From: Firmicutes bacterium UBA3920
Lineage (GTDB): Bacteria; Bacillota; Clostridia; Caldicoprobacterales; Xylanivirgaceae
Length of the DNA: 16,753 nucleotides
Reading direction: 5' to 3'
Assembly (NCBI GenBank): GCA_002386065.1
Contig: DGES01000052.1
Span: 1-16,753, forward strand
Positions 1 through 6,629 of this stretch are shown piece after piece (the stretch's first letter is position 1; the number at the start of each line of letters is the position of its first letter). The position numbers and the translations under genes are program-made. The notes under the pieces are model-generated. The model was not told where the DNA came from and ran no database searches. It saw only the letters and a program-made list of their open reading frames with translations.

Positions 1-32
1 GTACAAAGCAAAAAACTCATGAAGCATACCTG

Positions 33-61
33 TTGACATATATTTAGCCTTTTGCTATACT
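33..61 (+). promoter_or_regulatory. Sigma-A promoter of the tandem tRNA-Ser genes
   Basis: A perfect -35 box TTGACA (33-38) is followed after 17 bases by TATACT (56-61), one mismatch from the -10 consensus. Transcription should begin near base 68, about 14 bases before the first tRNA. The near-consensus match is typical of stable-RNA promoters. Confidence 0.85.
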
Positions 62-81
62 ATATTAGTGTCAAAACTTAA

Positions 82-171
82 GGAGAGATGTCCGAGCTGG
101 TTGAAGGAGCTGGTCTTGAAAACCAGTGATACCGCAAGGTACCGAGGGTTCGAATCCCTCTCTCTCCGCCA
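82..171 (+). tRNA. tRNA-Ser(TGA): tRNA-Ser (anticodon TGA)
   Basis: A class II tRNA with a long variable arm. The acceptor arms GGAGAGA (82-88) and TCTCTCC (161-167) pair fully, followed by discriminator G and an encoded CCA (169-171). The anticodon loop reads CTTGAAA, giving TGA, which decodes UCA and related serine codons. The T arm GAGGGTTCGAATCCCTC is canonical. It is co-transcribed with the next tRNA, 12 bases away. Confidence 0.97.
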
Positions 172-183
172 CTAAATTAATAT

Positions 184-276
184 GGAGAAGTACCCAAGCT
201 GGCCGAAGGGGCGCCCCTGCTAAGGGCGTAGGTCGGGATAACCGGCGCGAGGGTTCGAATCCCTCCTTCTCCGCCA
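184..276 (+). tRNA. tRNA-Ser(GCT): tRNA-Ser (anticodon GCT)
   Basis: A class II serine tRNA for AGC/AGU codons. Acceptor arms GGAGAAG (184-190) and CTTCTCC (266-272) pair perfectly; G273 is the discriminator and CCA is encoded at 274-276. The anticodon loop CTGCTAA gives GCT. The long variable arm and the T arm with GGTTCGAATCC are clear. It is the second gene of a two-tRNA transcript that ends at the terminator immediately downstream. Confidence 0.97.
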
Positions 277-281
277 AAAAA

Positions 282-324
282 TAAGGACTGCTATTTTTTA
301 TTTAATAGTAGTCCTTATTTTTTT
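282..324 (+). terminator. Rho-independent terminator of the tRNA-Ser operon
   Basis: A 14-bp stem (282-295 with 304-317, one G-U pair) closes an 8-base loop and is followed by seven T residues (318-324). It starts five bases after the second tRNA. The A-run before the stem could give some function on the other strand. Confidence 0.9.
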
Positions 325-525
325 GGGACAGATTATAATTAAAAAATCACAACAAAAATATTTCAAATTTATTAATATCAGTTAAAAAAAGAATAAATAT
401 TATAACAAAAAAGGAAATTACTATATTTTTTAAGTTAAAAGGATTATTATAAATATATAATAAAAATAAACATGTATAGAACTCTAAAAATATTGTTCTA
501 AACATATTATACGAGGAGGGTTAAT

Positions 526-1761
526 ATGTATCAAATAGACCAAAGAATGTCGAAAAAGATCATAGCTATTTTATGTTTAATCGCAATCATAATATCTACT
601 AGCGGCTGCACAGATATATTAGACACCTCAAAAAGTTCTTCGAATATTCAAGTCGGGCAAAATATAGAGCTTGAAGTAATAGAGCAAGAAGAAAATACAA
701 GTAAATCTCAACCTGAGAATGTAAAAATTGAGGACGAGAAAGATGATAAAAGTGAGGAAATACAAAATTTAGTTCCATATAATGGTGCTGTCCAACATAT
801 ATTTTTTCATCCTCTTATAGCATATCCTGAACTTGCTTTTGATGGAGATGCAAAAGAGCGAGGTTTTAACGATTACTTTGTGACAATACAAGAATTTGAG
901 AGAATTATACAATCATTATATGAGAAAAATTATATTTTAATTGATATAAATATGTTAATTCAAGAGAAAAAAGAGGGAGATAAAACTAAAATAGAGCGAA
1001 GCACACTTATGATTCCTGAAGGGAAAAAACCTTTGATTATATCAATAGATGATATGAATTATTATGATTATATGAGGGAAAATGGCACTATATATAAGCT
1101 TATATTAGATGATGAAGGAAATATAGCCACATATTCTATCGCACCAGATGGGGAAGAGAAGATAGCATATGACAATGAAATAATTCCTCTGCTTGATAAA
1201 TTTGTAGAAAGTCATACCGACTTCTCTCTTGATGGTACCAAGGGTGTAATAGCGCTTACAGGTTTTGAAGGAGTGCTAGGATATAGAACAAATGAAATTG
1301 ATTCACCAAACTATCAAAAAGAAAAGGAGTCAGCGCTTGCAGTCATAGAAAAGCTTAAGGAAAATGGATGGACATTTGCATCACATGGATATGGACATAG
1401 GGATGCGGCAAAGATAAGTCTTAAAAAACTCATTGCAGATACTAATAAATGGAGAGATGAAGTGGGTTCACTAGTTGGTCCTACTAAAGTATATATATAT
1501 CCATATGGAAGTAGAGTACTTCCGGGGGATTCAAAATTTCAAGCACTGGTTGATGCAGGTTTTAACATATTATGTGCTGTTGGTTCTCAGGCCTATGAGA
1601 AGCTGGACACTAATGCTTTAATGCAAGATAGAAGACATATAGACGGGATTGGACTCATACAACAAAGAGAACGTTTTTTGGATTTATTTGACAGCTATAA
1701 GATTATAGACTACAATGCGCGTCCTGATAAATATATACAGGGTATTAAGGGCGAGTTATAG
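526..1761 (+). CDS. Lipoprotein polysaccharide deacetylase (NodB-like)
   Basis: A 411-residue protein whose N-terminus has a hydrophobic stretch (residues 11-26) ending in SGC at Cys28. This is a probable lipoprotein signal, although Thr at -3 is less usual than Leu. An acidic, Ser/Glu-rich linker follows (about 30-80). The catalytic domain resembles the NodB/CE4 family: SIDD with Asp175-Asp176 fits motif 1, His287-Gly-Tyr-Gly-His291 fits the metal-binding HxxxH motif, and YPYG (325-328) fits motif 3. The family removes N-acetyl groups from peptidoglycan or related polymers; here it would act at the outer membrane face. Motif 1 reads IDDMNYY rather than the usual FDDG, so the substrate is uncertain. 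The start is supported by GAGGAGGG five bases upstream. No convincing promoter is seen in the A/T-rich 325-525 stretch, which holds nothing else recognisable. Confidence 0.85.
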   Translation: MYQIDQRMSKKIIAILCLIAIIISTSGCTDILDTSKSSSNIQVGQNIELEVIEQEENTSKSQPENVKIEDEKDDKSEEIQNLVPYNGAVQHIFFHPLIAYPELAFDGDAKERGFNDYFVTIQEFERIIQSLYEKNYILIDINMLIQEKKEGDKTKIERSTLMIPEGKKPLIISIDDMNYYDYMRENGTIYKLILDDEGNIATYSIAPDGEEKIAYDNEIIPLLDKFVESHTDFSLDGTKGVIALTGFEGVLGYRTNEIDSPNYQKEKESALAVIEKLKENGWTFASHGYGHRDAAKISLKKLIADTNKWRDEVGSLVGPTKVYIYPYGSRVLPGDSKFQALVDAGFNILCAVGSQAYEKLDTNALMQDRRHIDGIGLIQQRERFLDLFDSYKIIDYNARPDKYIQGIKGEL

Positions 1762-1872
1762 AAAATAGGATCATAAAACTTTGAAATTGGGGAAATATGA
1801 TATAGAGAGAAAATACAGAATAACTATCTAGCTCAGTATAAGTCTAATAATCTGAAAGGTGGGTTAACTGTT

Positions 1873-2031
1873 ATGTCAAAAGTAAAATGTCAAATATGTG
1901 GTAATTCCTGTGACGGGGAGCTTATAGAATATTGTTCTAATTGTGGAGGTTTCATATGCGATGAATGCAGTGAATTATACGAAGGTTATTGTAAAAGTTG
2001 TTTTGACGAGTTTACAGAATATGATGAGTGA
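1873..2031 (+). CDS. Small nine-cysteine, zinc-ribbon-like protein
   Basis: A 52-codon ORF with nine cysteines in CxxC-type pairs: Cys6/Cys9 with Cys13, Cys21/Cys24, Cys29/Cys32 and Cys40/Cys43. The spacing suggests two small zinc-binding knuckles of treble-clef or double-zinc-ribbon type. The C-terminus is acidic (ending FTEYDE). AAAGGTGG at 1855-1862 is a fair ribosome binding site. The gene lies 111 bases after the deacetylase with no terminator between them, so they may share a transcript. No function can be assigned; small proteins of this look can be adaptor, nucleic-acid-binding or metal-storage proteins. The dense regular cysteine pattern makes a chance ORF unlikely. Confidence 0.7.
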   Translation: MSKVKCQICGNSCDGELIEYCSNCGGFICDECSELYEGYCKSCFDEFTEYDE

Positions 2032-2166
2032 TTCAATAAAAGCACTTGTCATGCAATCATTATCCAACGAAAATTTCAAACGTACTGATTCCGAAGTTAG
2101 ATGGAATTTTATTTTCTAAACGTATGTAAACTTTGGAACTACTGCATAACGAATGATACGTATAAT

Positions 2167-2195
2167 GGGGGCTGTTGCAAAACAGCCCCTTCATT
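2167..2195 (+). terminator. GC-rich hairpin, probable weak terminator
   Basis: A perfect 9-bp stem GGGGCTGTT (2168-2176) and AACAGCCCC (2181-2189) closes a GCAA tetraloop. The tail on the plus strand is T-rich but interrupted (TTCATTCTTAT). It probably ends the cysteine-rich-protein transcript. It also lies 74 bases past the minus-strand tRNA-Arg and may act for that gene, though there is no T-run on that side. Confidence 0.55.
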
Positions 2196-2262
2196 CTTAT
2201 ATAAAAAAATATTGATAAGCCCTTGTTTTTGCTTACATAAAAACCGATGTAAGCCTTGATAT

Positions 2263-2339
2263 TGGTGTACCTGGAGGGATTCGAACCCCCGACCTTTTGA
2301 TTCGTAGTCAAACGCTCTATCCAGCTGAGCTACAGGTAC
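2263..2339 (-). tRNA. tRNA-Arg(ACG): tRNA-Arg (anticodon ACG)
   Basis: Read on the minus strand, the acceptor arms GTACCTG (2339-2333) and CAGGTAC (2273-2267) pair, followed by discriminator A and an encoded CCA (2265-2263). The anticodon loop is CTACGAA, giving ACG, which after conversion of A34 to inosine reads CGU, CGC and CGA. The T arm GGGGGTTCGAATCCCTC and the D arm with AGCTCAGCTGGATAGAGC are typical. Confidence 0.97.
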
Positions 2340-2352
2340 TCACCACTTTCTA

Positions 2353-2381
2353 AGTTTATAACAAACCTAAGGGCTTGTCAA
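2353..2381 (-). promoter_or_regulatory. Promoter of tRNA-Arg
   Basis: On the minus strand a perfect TTGACA (2381-2376) is followed after 17 bases by TAAACT (2358-2353). The predicted start is about 6-8 bases before the mature tRNA 5' end. Confidence 0.7.
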
Positions 2382-2525
2382 CAGTTTAAATATTAGTTTT
2401 TTTCAGGAAAACAGTGAAAAAATCTAATAGGCTCATATATAGTAGATTTATAACACTTTAATGAGGGATTTTGGGCTAGTTAATAGTTTTATATATAAAT
2501 TAGTCATATTTTCTAATATAAATGA

Positions 2526-2637
2526 TATAATAGGAAGTGAGAAGATTTATAGGGGAGCTTCCACTCCCCTATAAGGTCAAGTGGTTTCCTTTGTGTGAGA
2601 GCTCATTTTTTCTGATGAGCTCTTATCCTTTTCTTTT
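2526..2637 (+). ncRNA. Possible short RNA antisense to the small peptide gene
   Basis: A candidate plus-strand RNA. A TATAAT -10 box lies at 2526-2531 (its -35 is poor), so transcription could begin near 2538. The transcript would contain a 9-bp hairpin (ATAGGGGAG at 2549-2557 with CTCCCCTAT at 2564-2572). It would end at a second 9-bp hairpin (AGAGCTCAT at 2598-2606 with ATGAGCTCT at 2615-2623) followed by a T-rich tail to about 2637. It would overlap, in the opposite direction, the last third of the peptide gene at 2577-2717. This is inference from boxes and hairpins only. Confidence 0.3.
2549..2572 (-). terminator. Hairpin after the small peptide gene
   Basis: A perfect 9-bp stem with a 6-base loop starts five bases past the stop codon of the minus-strand peptide gene. 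The tail on that strand is only moderately T-rich (AAATCTTCTC), so termination may be inefficient. Confidence 0.45.
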
Positions 2638-2717
2638 GTAGATTTGAATGTAAATATACTAATTAATAGATTAATTATGGATGTTAGGAATTTTATAGTG
2701 GCTTCGCAAATACTCAT
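2577..2717 (-). CDS. Unassigned 46-residue hydrophobic/charged peptide
   Basis: This small minus-strand gene opens with ATG at 2717, seven bases after a strong ribosome binding site (GGGAGGTG). The peptide has a hydrophobic segment at about residues 8-24 (TIKFLTSIINLLISIFTF, one Lys inside), consistent with one membrane pass or an amphipathic helix. It ends in a polar tail rich in Lys, Ser, Glu and Thr. A plausible promoter lies upstream (2749-2778), a hairpin follows the stop, and a possible convergent RNA overlaps its 3' end. Size, hydrophobic core, charged tail and a facing RNA are the marks of type I toxins of Gram-positive bacteria (Fst, TxpA and BsrG kinds), but I do not recognise the sequence as a known family. 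It could instead be an ordinary small membrane peptide. Confidence 0.5.
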   Translation of the reverse strand: MSICEATIKFLTSIINLLISIFTFKSTKEKDKSSSEKMSSHTKETT

Positions 2718-2748
2718 TTAATTCACCTCCCTTCAAGACTTTTCTTGT

Positions 2749-2778
2749 AATATCTGGGAGATAAACTAATACAGTCAA
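2749..2778 (-). promoter_or_regulatory. Probable promoter of the small peptide gene
   Basis: On the minus strand TTGACT (2778-2773) is followed after 18 bases by GATATT (2754-2749), five and four matches to consensus respectively. The leader would be about 25 bases long and would contain the strong ribosome binding site. Another minus-strand TTGACA lies at 2839-2834 but has no good -10 at the proper distance. Confidence 0.4.
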
Positions 2779-2977
2779 TGAAATGTAAAAGATGCGTTAA
2801 AAAGATCTTTTTAAAGAACGATAGGAGATACCTTGTCAATATATAAATATGCTCAATTTGTACAAGTTATTCCTATTTTTGTAAAAATATTTAAAACAAA
2901 TTCCTCCTAGAAACATTGCATCTTACCTTGCATATATGTAACTGAACCATAAAAGAATGCAACTAAGCGAGATATGT

Positions 2978-3007
2978 TTGATAAATATTTAACAAATTCA
3001 CTATAAT
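2978..3007 (+). promoter_or_regulatory. Promoter of the secondary alcohol dehydrogenase with Rex-like operator
   Basis: TTGATA (2978-2983) and a perfect TATAAT (3002-3007), 18 bases apart, form a good sigma-A promoter giving a leader of about 75 bases. Bases 2978-2995 read TTGATAAATATTTAACAA. The Rex consensus is TTGTTAA, any four bases, TTAACAA; this site matches 13 of its 14 fixed positions. It covers the -35 box and most of the spacer, the place where a repressor blocks polymerase. Rex is the NADH-sensing repressor of fermentation genes in Firmicutes, so derepression at high NADH/NAD+ is the inferred control. Confidence 0.7.
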
Positions 3008-3088
3008 AGTAGTCGAAGCAACCCACATAATAAAAGTAACTAGCACAATAGAGGCAAATAACACAATAATAAACGGAGGTGTTTTTAT

Positions 3089-4147
3089 ATGAAGGCATTT
3101 GCAATGCTTGGAATTGGGGAAGTAGGATTTATTGAAAAAGAAAAACCAGTAGCAGGTCCATATGATGCCATAGTAAGACCATTGGCCGTATCTCCATGTA
3201 CATCAGATATACACACAGTTTATGAAGGAGCTATGGGCGATAGACATAATATGATATTAGGGCATGAGGCAGTAGGAGAAGTTGTAGAAGTAGGTAGTGA
3301 GGTTACAGATTTTAAACCAGGGGATAGAGTAGTAGTACCAGCGATAACACCTGATTGGCGTTCTGAAGCAGCTGTTAGGGGATACCCTCAACATTCAAAT
3401 GGATTACTTGCTGGTTGGAAGTTTTCTAACTTTAAAGATGGGGTATTTGGAGAGTTTTTCCATGTAAATGATGCAGACATGAACTTGGCTCATCTACCAG
3501 AAGAGATTGCGCCTGAAACAGCTGTTATGTTATGTGATATGATGACTACAGGTTTTCAGGGTGCGGAGCTTGCTAATATTAAGCTTGGTGCAACAGTTGT
3601 GTGTATAGGTATTGGTGCTGTTGGATTGATGGCAGTAGCCGGCGCAAAGCTTAGAGGTGCAGGTAGGATAATTGCTGTTGGTAGTAGGCCAGTATGTGTT
3701 GAAGCAGCAAAGTTCTATGGTGCAAATGACATTGTTAATTATAAGGATGGTGACATTGTAGAGCAGATAAAGGATTTGACAGATGGTGAAGGTGTAGACA
3801 ATGTAATAATTGCAGGTGGTAATTCAGATATATTAGTATCTGCTGTTAAGATGACAAAGCCAGGTGGTACAGTATCAAATGTCAATTACTTTGGAAACGG
3901 AGATACGATTGATATACCAAGATTAGAGTGGGGTTGTGGTATGGCCCACATAGATATACGAGGGGGCCTATGTCCTGGTGGACGATATAGAATGGAAAAC
4001 TTAATAGATCTGATAAAGTATAATAGGGTAGATCCTAGTAAACTAGTGACCCATAAATTTCATGGGTTTGACAAGATAGAAGAAGCTCTTGAGTTGATGA
4101 AGGAAAAGCCAAAAGATCTTATAAAACCTGTTGTTATAATTGATTAA
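3089..4147 (+). CDS. adh: NADP-dependent zinc secondary alcohol dehydrogenase
   Basis: A 352-residue cytoplasmic enzyme that interconverts secondary alcohols and ketones (for example 2-propanol/acetone, 2-butanol/butanone). Length and sequence agree along the whole chain with the Thermoanaerobacter brockii and Clostridium beijerinckii enzymes. The catalytic zinc ligands fall at the family positions Cys37, His59 and Asp150. The Rossmann motif GIGAVG is at 174-179, and Gly198, Ser199, Arg200 and Tyr218, the residues that bind the 2'-phosphate of NADP, are all present, so the cofactor should be NADP(H). The four-cysteine structural zinc lobe of horse-type enzymes is absent, as expected. GGAGGT (3075-3080) supports the start. 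It appears to be a single-gene unit under a Rex-like operator. Confidence 0.95.
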   Translation: MKAFAMLGIGEVGFIEKEKPVAGPYDAIVRPLAVSPCTSDIHTVYEGAMGDRHNMILGHEAVGEVVEVGSEVTDFKPGDRVVVPAITPDWRSEAAVRGYPQHSNGLLAGWKFSNFKDGVFGEFFHVNDADMNLAHLPEEIAPETAVMLCDMMTTGFQGAELANIKLGATVVCIGIGAVGLMAVAGAKLRGAGRIIAVGSRPVCVEAAKFYGANDIVNYKDGDIVEQIKDLTDGEGVDNVIIAGGNSDILVSAVKMTKPGGTVSNVNYFGNGDTIDIPRLEWGCGMAHIDIRGGLCPGGRYRMENLIDLIKYNRVDPSKLVTHKFHGFDKIEEALELMKEKPKDLIKPVVIID

Positions 4148-4560
4148 TATTAAAATTTTTACACTTAAATAAATTCATGGATAGTTTTATTAACTTTTCA
4201 GTATTTACTATAGCTATCCATATAATTGACAGAGAATGATAATTTGCTTATTTATGATGATGTTATTTTATAATCTATATAGATGGTTAACTAAATTTTA
4301 TATACTTTGCCACTATATAGAGAGTTTTAGAATAAATATATCTCTGGGAAATAGATTACATGTGAAGGATATAATTGCATACTTATGGCTGTCGCTATTA
4401 TGCGGCAGTCTTTTTTTGTGTTCTTGGTACGATAAAAAGAGGCATAGAATCTCTTAACTATCAATATATATAAAGATTAATAAAGACAAGATAGTCCAAT
4501 GAAAATTATGGACTTAAGCCGTTTTATTTAAGTTTTTATATAAAATTAAGTTCAAATAAG
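4148..4560. other. Non-coding stretch after adh
   Basis: About 410 A/T-rich bases with no supportable gene. A loose 7-bp inverted repeat lies at 4178-4184/4214-4220, TTGACA at 4226-4231 (a possible -35, but the base run 17 downstream, TATTTA, is a poor -10), a clear terminator at 4387-4417, and weak A/T-rich inverted repeats near 4492-4540 (AGTCCA/TGGACT, ACTTAA/TTAAGT). The part before 4417 may be the adh 3' untranslated region or a separate small RNA; nothing there matches a riboswitch I know. Confidence 0.5.
4387..4417 (+). terminator. Rho-independent terminator downstream of adh
   Basis: GGCTGTCGC (4387-4395) pairs with GCGGCAGTC (4402-4410), two G-U pairs included, closes a 6-base loop and is followed by seven T residues. 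It lies 240 bases past the adh stop codon, so it ends either a long adh transcript or an independent short RNA starting near 4260. Confidence 0.75.
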
Positions 4561-4594
4561 AGTAGGAGTCTTATGTGCACATAAGACTCCTACT
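4561..4594 (-). terminator. Perfect 34-base palindrome, terminator of xylC
   Basis: A flawless 17-bp inverted repeat (AGTAGGAGTCTTATGTG and its complement, no spacer) begins 15 bases after the xylC stop codon. The RNA hairpin would have 15 pairs and a TGCA loop. On the minus strand it is followed by CTTATTTGAACTT, on the plus strand by AAAAAC. Placement favours termination of xylC. Confidence 0.75.
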
Positions 4595-4608
4595 AAAAAC
4601 GGAGATAA

Positions 4609-6507
4609 TTACCAAATTTTAATATAATTTTCACCTTTTTTCAAAAGAGTAATCGGACCCAATGAACTTTTCTCAGATTTTTGCTTATCTAGAAAATCGG
4701 TGTCTAAGATTAAATCACATCCATTTGGAGTTTCAAACTCTGCATCGACGATGCGCACCCTTTCTAGTGTTAATGTTGAATGTATCTCTCCTAGAATATT
4801 TTCAAAACTATCTGGTAATTTACATGAAATGAAAACTTCTTCACCTTTATCAATTATTTTAAAGTTTGGATCAAATTTTTTATCAACTAATTTATCTTTT
4901 TCTTTTTCAAAAGGCTCTGCTCCATTTAAGTATGCATTATTGTTAATATAAACGGGCTGTTCGACATCACCATGTCTTTCATGAACCTTTTCGATATATT
5001 CTTCCAAAGACGTAGTATGGTTTTTGTAATGGGATGTTCCAACGCCTTCCAGACCTTCTTTCCCGATGAATATGTTATTATAAAAACGATCATCTCCTCC
5101 ATATACAAAAGCAAAACCAGAAACCTTTGTACTGTGTGGAAGGTGATATTGTGTGGAGCGATTTAATTCTTTTCTTTGGTGCATCTTACCGGCGATTAAA
5201 TTATTAATATATGCTCCACCTTGCGCCATATTATCTAGTGCATATTCAGAAGCTAATATATTATGATCTATGACATATGGTCCATGACTTACTTCGACAA
5301 ACAAATCACGATTATTATCATAGAATAAATTTTTGCTAACCCTTGTTCCTTGAGCCTGCCAATCTAGCCATAATCCTAAAGAGCAATTATGAATACGGTT
5401 ATGATAGATTTGGACGTCAATAGCTGCATGCAACTTAATTCCTGCGATTTCATGTCCATAAAATTCGCGTTTTATACCAATGTTATAAATATGATTATTA
5501 TAGATTTCACTAAATACGCATCCTAAGTGACCTACGATTGCATTTTGACCACAATCATAAATAGTATTATTTCGGATAACATGGGAACCAATCTTTTCTT
5601 TAGACCAGCCACTATGCTCAGCACTAAAAACGGATTCTAGTTGGTATTGGTGCCCTGATTTATCTTTACGGATGGAATGATATAGATGTCCTGTAGAGGC
5701 TTCTTTACCAATACTAATAGCACTACATTTTGAATCATGAATAATATTGTTTTCAATGATCCAACCCTTACTCCAATTAGCGCCTATCAATCCAGGTTGG
5801 TCAGCTGTTGGAGGTGCCCACGGTGTTGCTGCATGTGCCATTTCAAAACCTTTTACAGTGATATAGTCTATACCTGTCTGTGTAGGATAAAAACAGGATC
5901 TACGAACATTGATTTCAACTAATTCTTCATTAGGATTAGCATCTTGAAAATTTGCATAGATAATTGTATTATCATCTTCTACTTCTGCAAACCAAACATA
6001 TTTAGTCTGTTCAACATTAAGTACTGGAACAATTTTTTGTGTCCAGTGATCTAATACCTTTGTTCTAGCAGGAGGATCAATCAATTCTTCAAAACTGCTA
6101 ACTTCATAAAATGACATACCATTTAGATAGACATCCCCTAAATGTTTTTTCTCATCAATTGTAACGAGCCAATCACCAAATATTTCTTCCTTATATGGAT
6201 TGAAGTCACCAAAAAAAGTGTTTGGCAAAGCACATTTCCAAACATTATCTTTAACATGCTGCCAATTTTGGATACGTTCAGATCCTTTGATAACTACTTT
6301 TTCGTTTTCTGCAGCTTGATAAGTAATCCTTCTTTTATTGCTTAGCCCCTTGTTCTTAGGTTTTACCCATTCACGATATACTCCTTCATGGACAACAATT
6401 GTGTCTCCAGCCAAAGCAACAGAAGCAGCTTTGTTTATAGTTAAAAAAGGATCGTGCTGAGTGCCTTGACCTTGATCAGAGCCGGTTTTTGCTACATGAT
6501 AGATCAT
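4609..6507 (-). CDS. xylC: GH120 beta-xylosidase
   Basis: A 632-residue enzyme of glycoside hydrolase family 120, which releases xylose from xylo-oligosaccharides. It matches the Thermoanaerobacterium saccharolyticum XylC sequence as I recall it almost throughout, including the N-terminal YHVAKTGSD, HAATPWAPPTADQPGLIG (about 225-242) and right-handed beta-helix repeats. Asp382 (in LWLDW) and Glu405 (in LFVEVSH) fall at the numbers I recall for the nucleophile and acid/base of that enzyme. I chose ATG at 6507 because AAAGGAGG (6525-6518) is ten bases before it; a GTG at 6513 would sit only four bases from that site. There is no signal peptide, so the enzyme should be cytoplasmic and act on imported oligosaccharides. 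Ile codons in the first 150 codons are mostly ATT/ATC and several Arg codons are CGT, unlike neighbours rich in ATA, which hints at transfer. Divergent from the AraC-type regulator. Confidence 0.93.
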   Translation of the reverse strand: MIYHVAKTGSDQGQGTQHDPFLTINKAASVALAGDTIVVHEGVYREWVKPKNKGLSNKRRITYQAAENEKVVIKGSERIQNWQHVKDNVWKCALPNTFFGDFNPYKEEIFGDWLVTIDEKKHLGDVYLNGMSFYEVSSFEELIDPPARTKVLDHWTQKIVPVLNVEQTKYVWFAEVEDDNTIIYANFQDANPNEELVEINVRRSCFYPTQTGIDYITVKGFEMAHAATPWAPPTADQPGLIGANWSKGWIIENNIIHDSKCSAISIGKEASTGHLYHSIRKDKSGHQYQLESVFSAEHSGWSKEKIGSHVIRNNTIYDCGQNAIVGHLGCVFSEIYNNHIYNIGIKREFYGHEIAGIKLHAAIDVQIYHNRIHNCSLGLWLDWQAQGTRVSKNLFYDNNRDLFVEVSHGPYVIDHNILASEYALDNMAQGGAYINNLIAGKMHQRKELNRSTQYHLPHSTKVSGFAFVYGGDDRFYNNIFIGKEGLEGVGTSHYKNHTTSLEEYIEKVHERHGDVEQPVYINNNAYLNGAEPFEKEKDKLVDKKFDPNFKIIDKGEEVFISCKLPDSFENILGEIHSTLTLERVRIVDAEFETPNGCDLILDTDFLDKQKSEKSSLGPITLLKKGENYIKIW

Positions 6508-6540
6508 TTTCACATGACCTCCTTTGATTTCTTTTATTCT

Positions 6541-6587
6541 ATTATAGGGGATAATAATAGTTCTTTCTACACAAAATGTAGTATAAT
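6541..6587. promoter_or_regulatory. Divergent xylC / AraC-regulator promoter region with palindrome
   Basis: For xylC (minus strand), TAGAAA (6569-6564) and a perfect TATAAT (6546-6541) are 17 bases apart. For the regulator (plus strand), TATAAT lies at 6582-6587 with no good -35. Between them the inverted repeat CTACA (6567-6571), CAAAA, TGTAG (6577-6581) overlaps the xylC -35 box and abuts the regulator -10 box. It is a reasonable operator, perhaps for the AraC-type protein itself, since a weak -35 often goes with an activator. Confidence 0.55.
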
Positions 6588-6629
6588 ATAAGACAATATT
6601 AGTGTTTTTAAAAGGAAGGGGTAAGAGGT

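Noticed and set aside
71..277. Minus-strand open frame of 68 codons
   Set aside because: It is antisense to the two tRNA-Ser genes; the repeated GFEPS peptide is the usual artefact of translating tRNA T-arm sequence.
2060..2311. Minus-strand open frame of 83 codons
   Set aside because: It begins inside tRNA-Arg (GGSNPS is a translated T arm) and runs through a terminator-like hairpin, with no ribosome binding site.
2794..2814. AAAAAGATCTTTTT palindrome as a terminator
   Set aside because: It is a short A/T hairpin with almost no loop and lies between promoters rather than after a gene on either strand.
4236..4457. Plus-strand 73-codon hydrophobic ORF
   Set aside because: No ribosome binding site before the ATG, and the frame reads through the clear terminator at 4387-4417.
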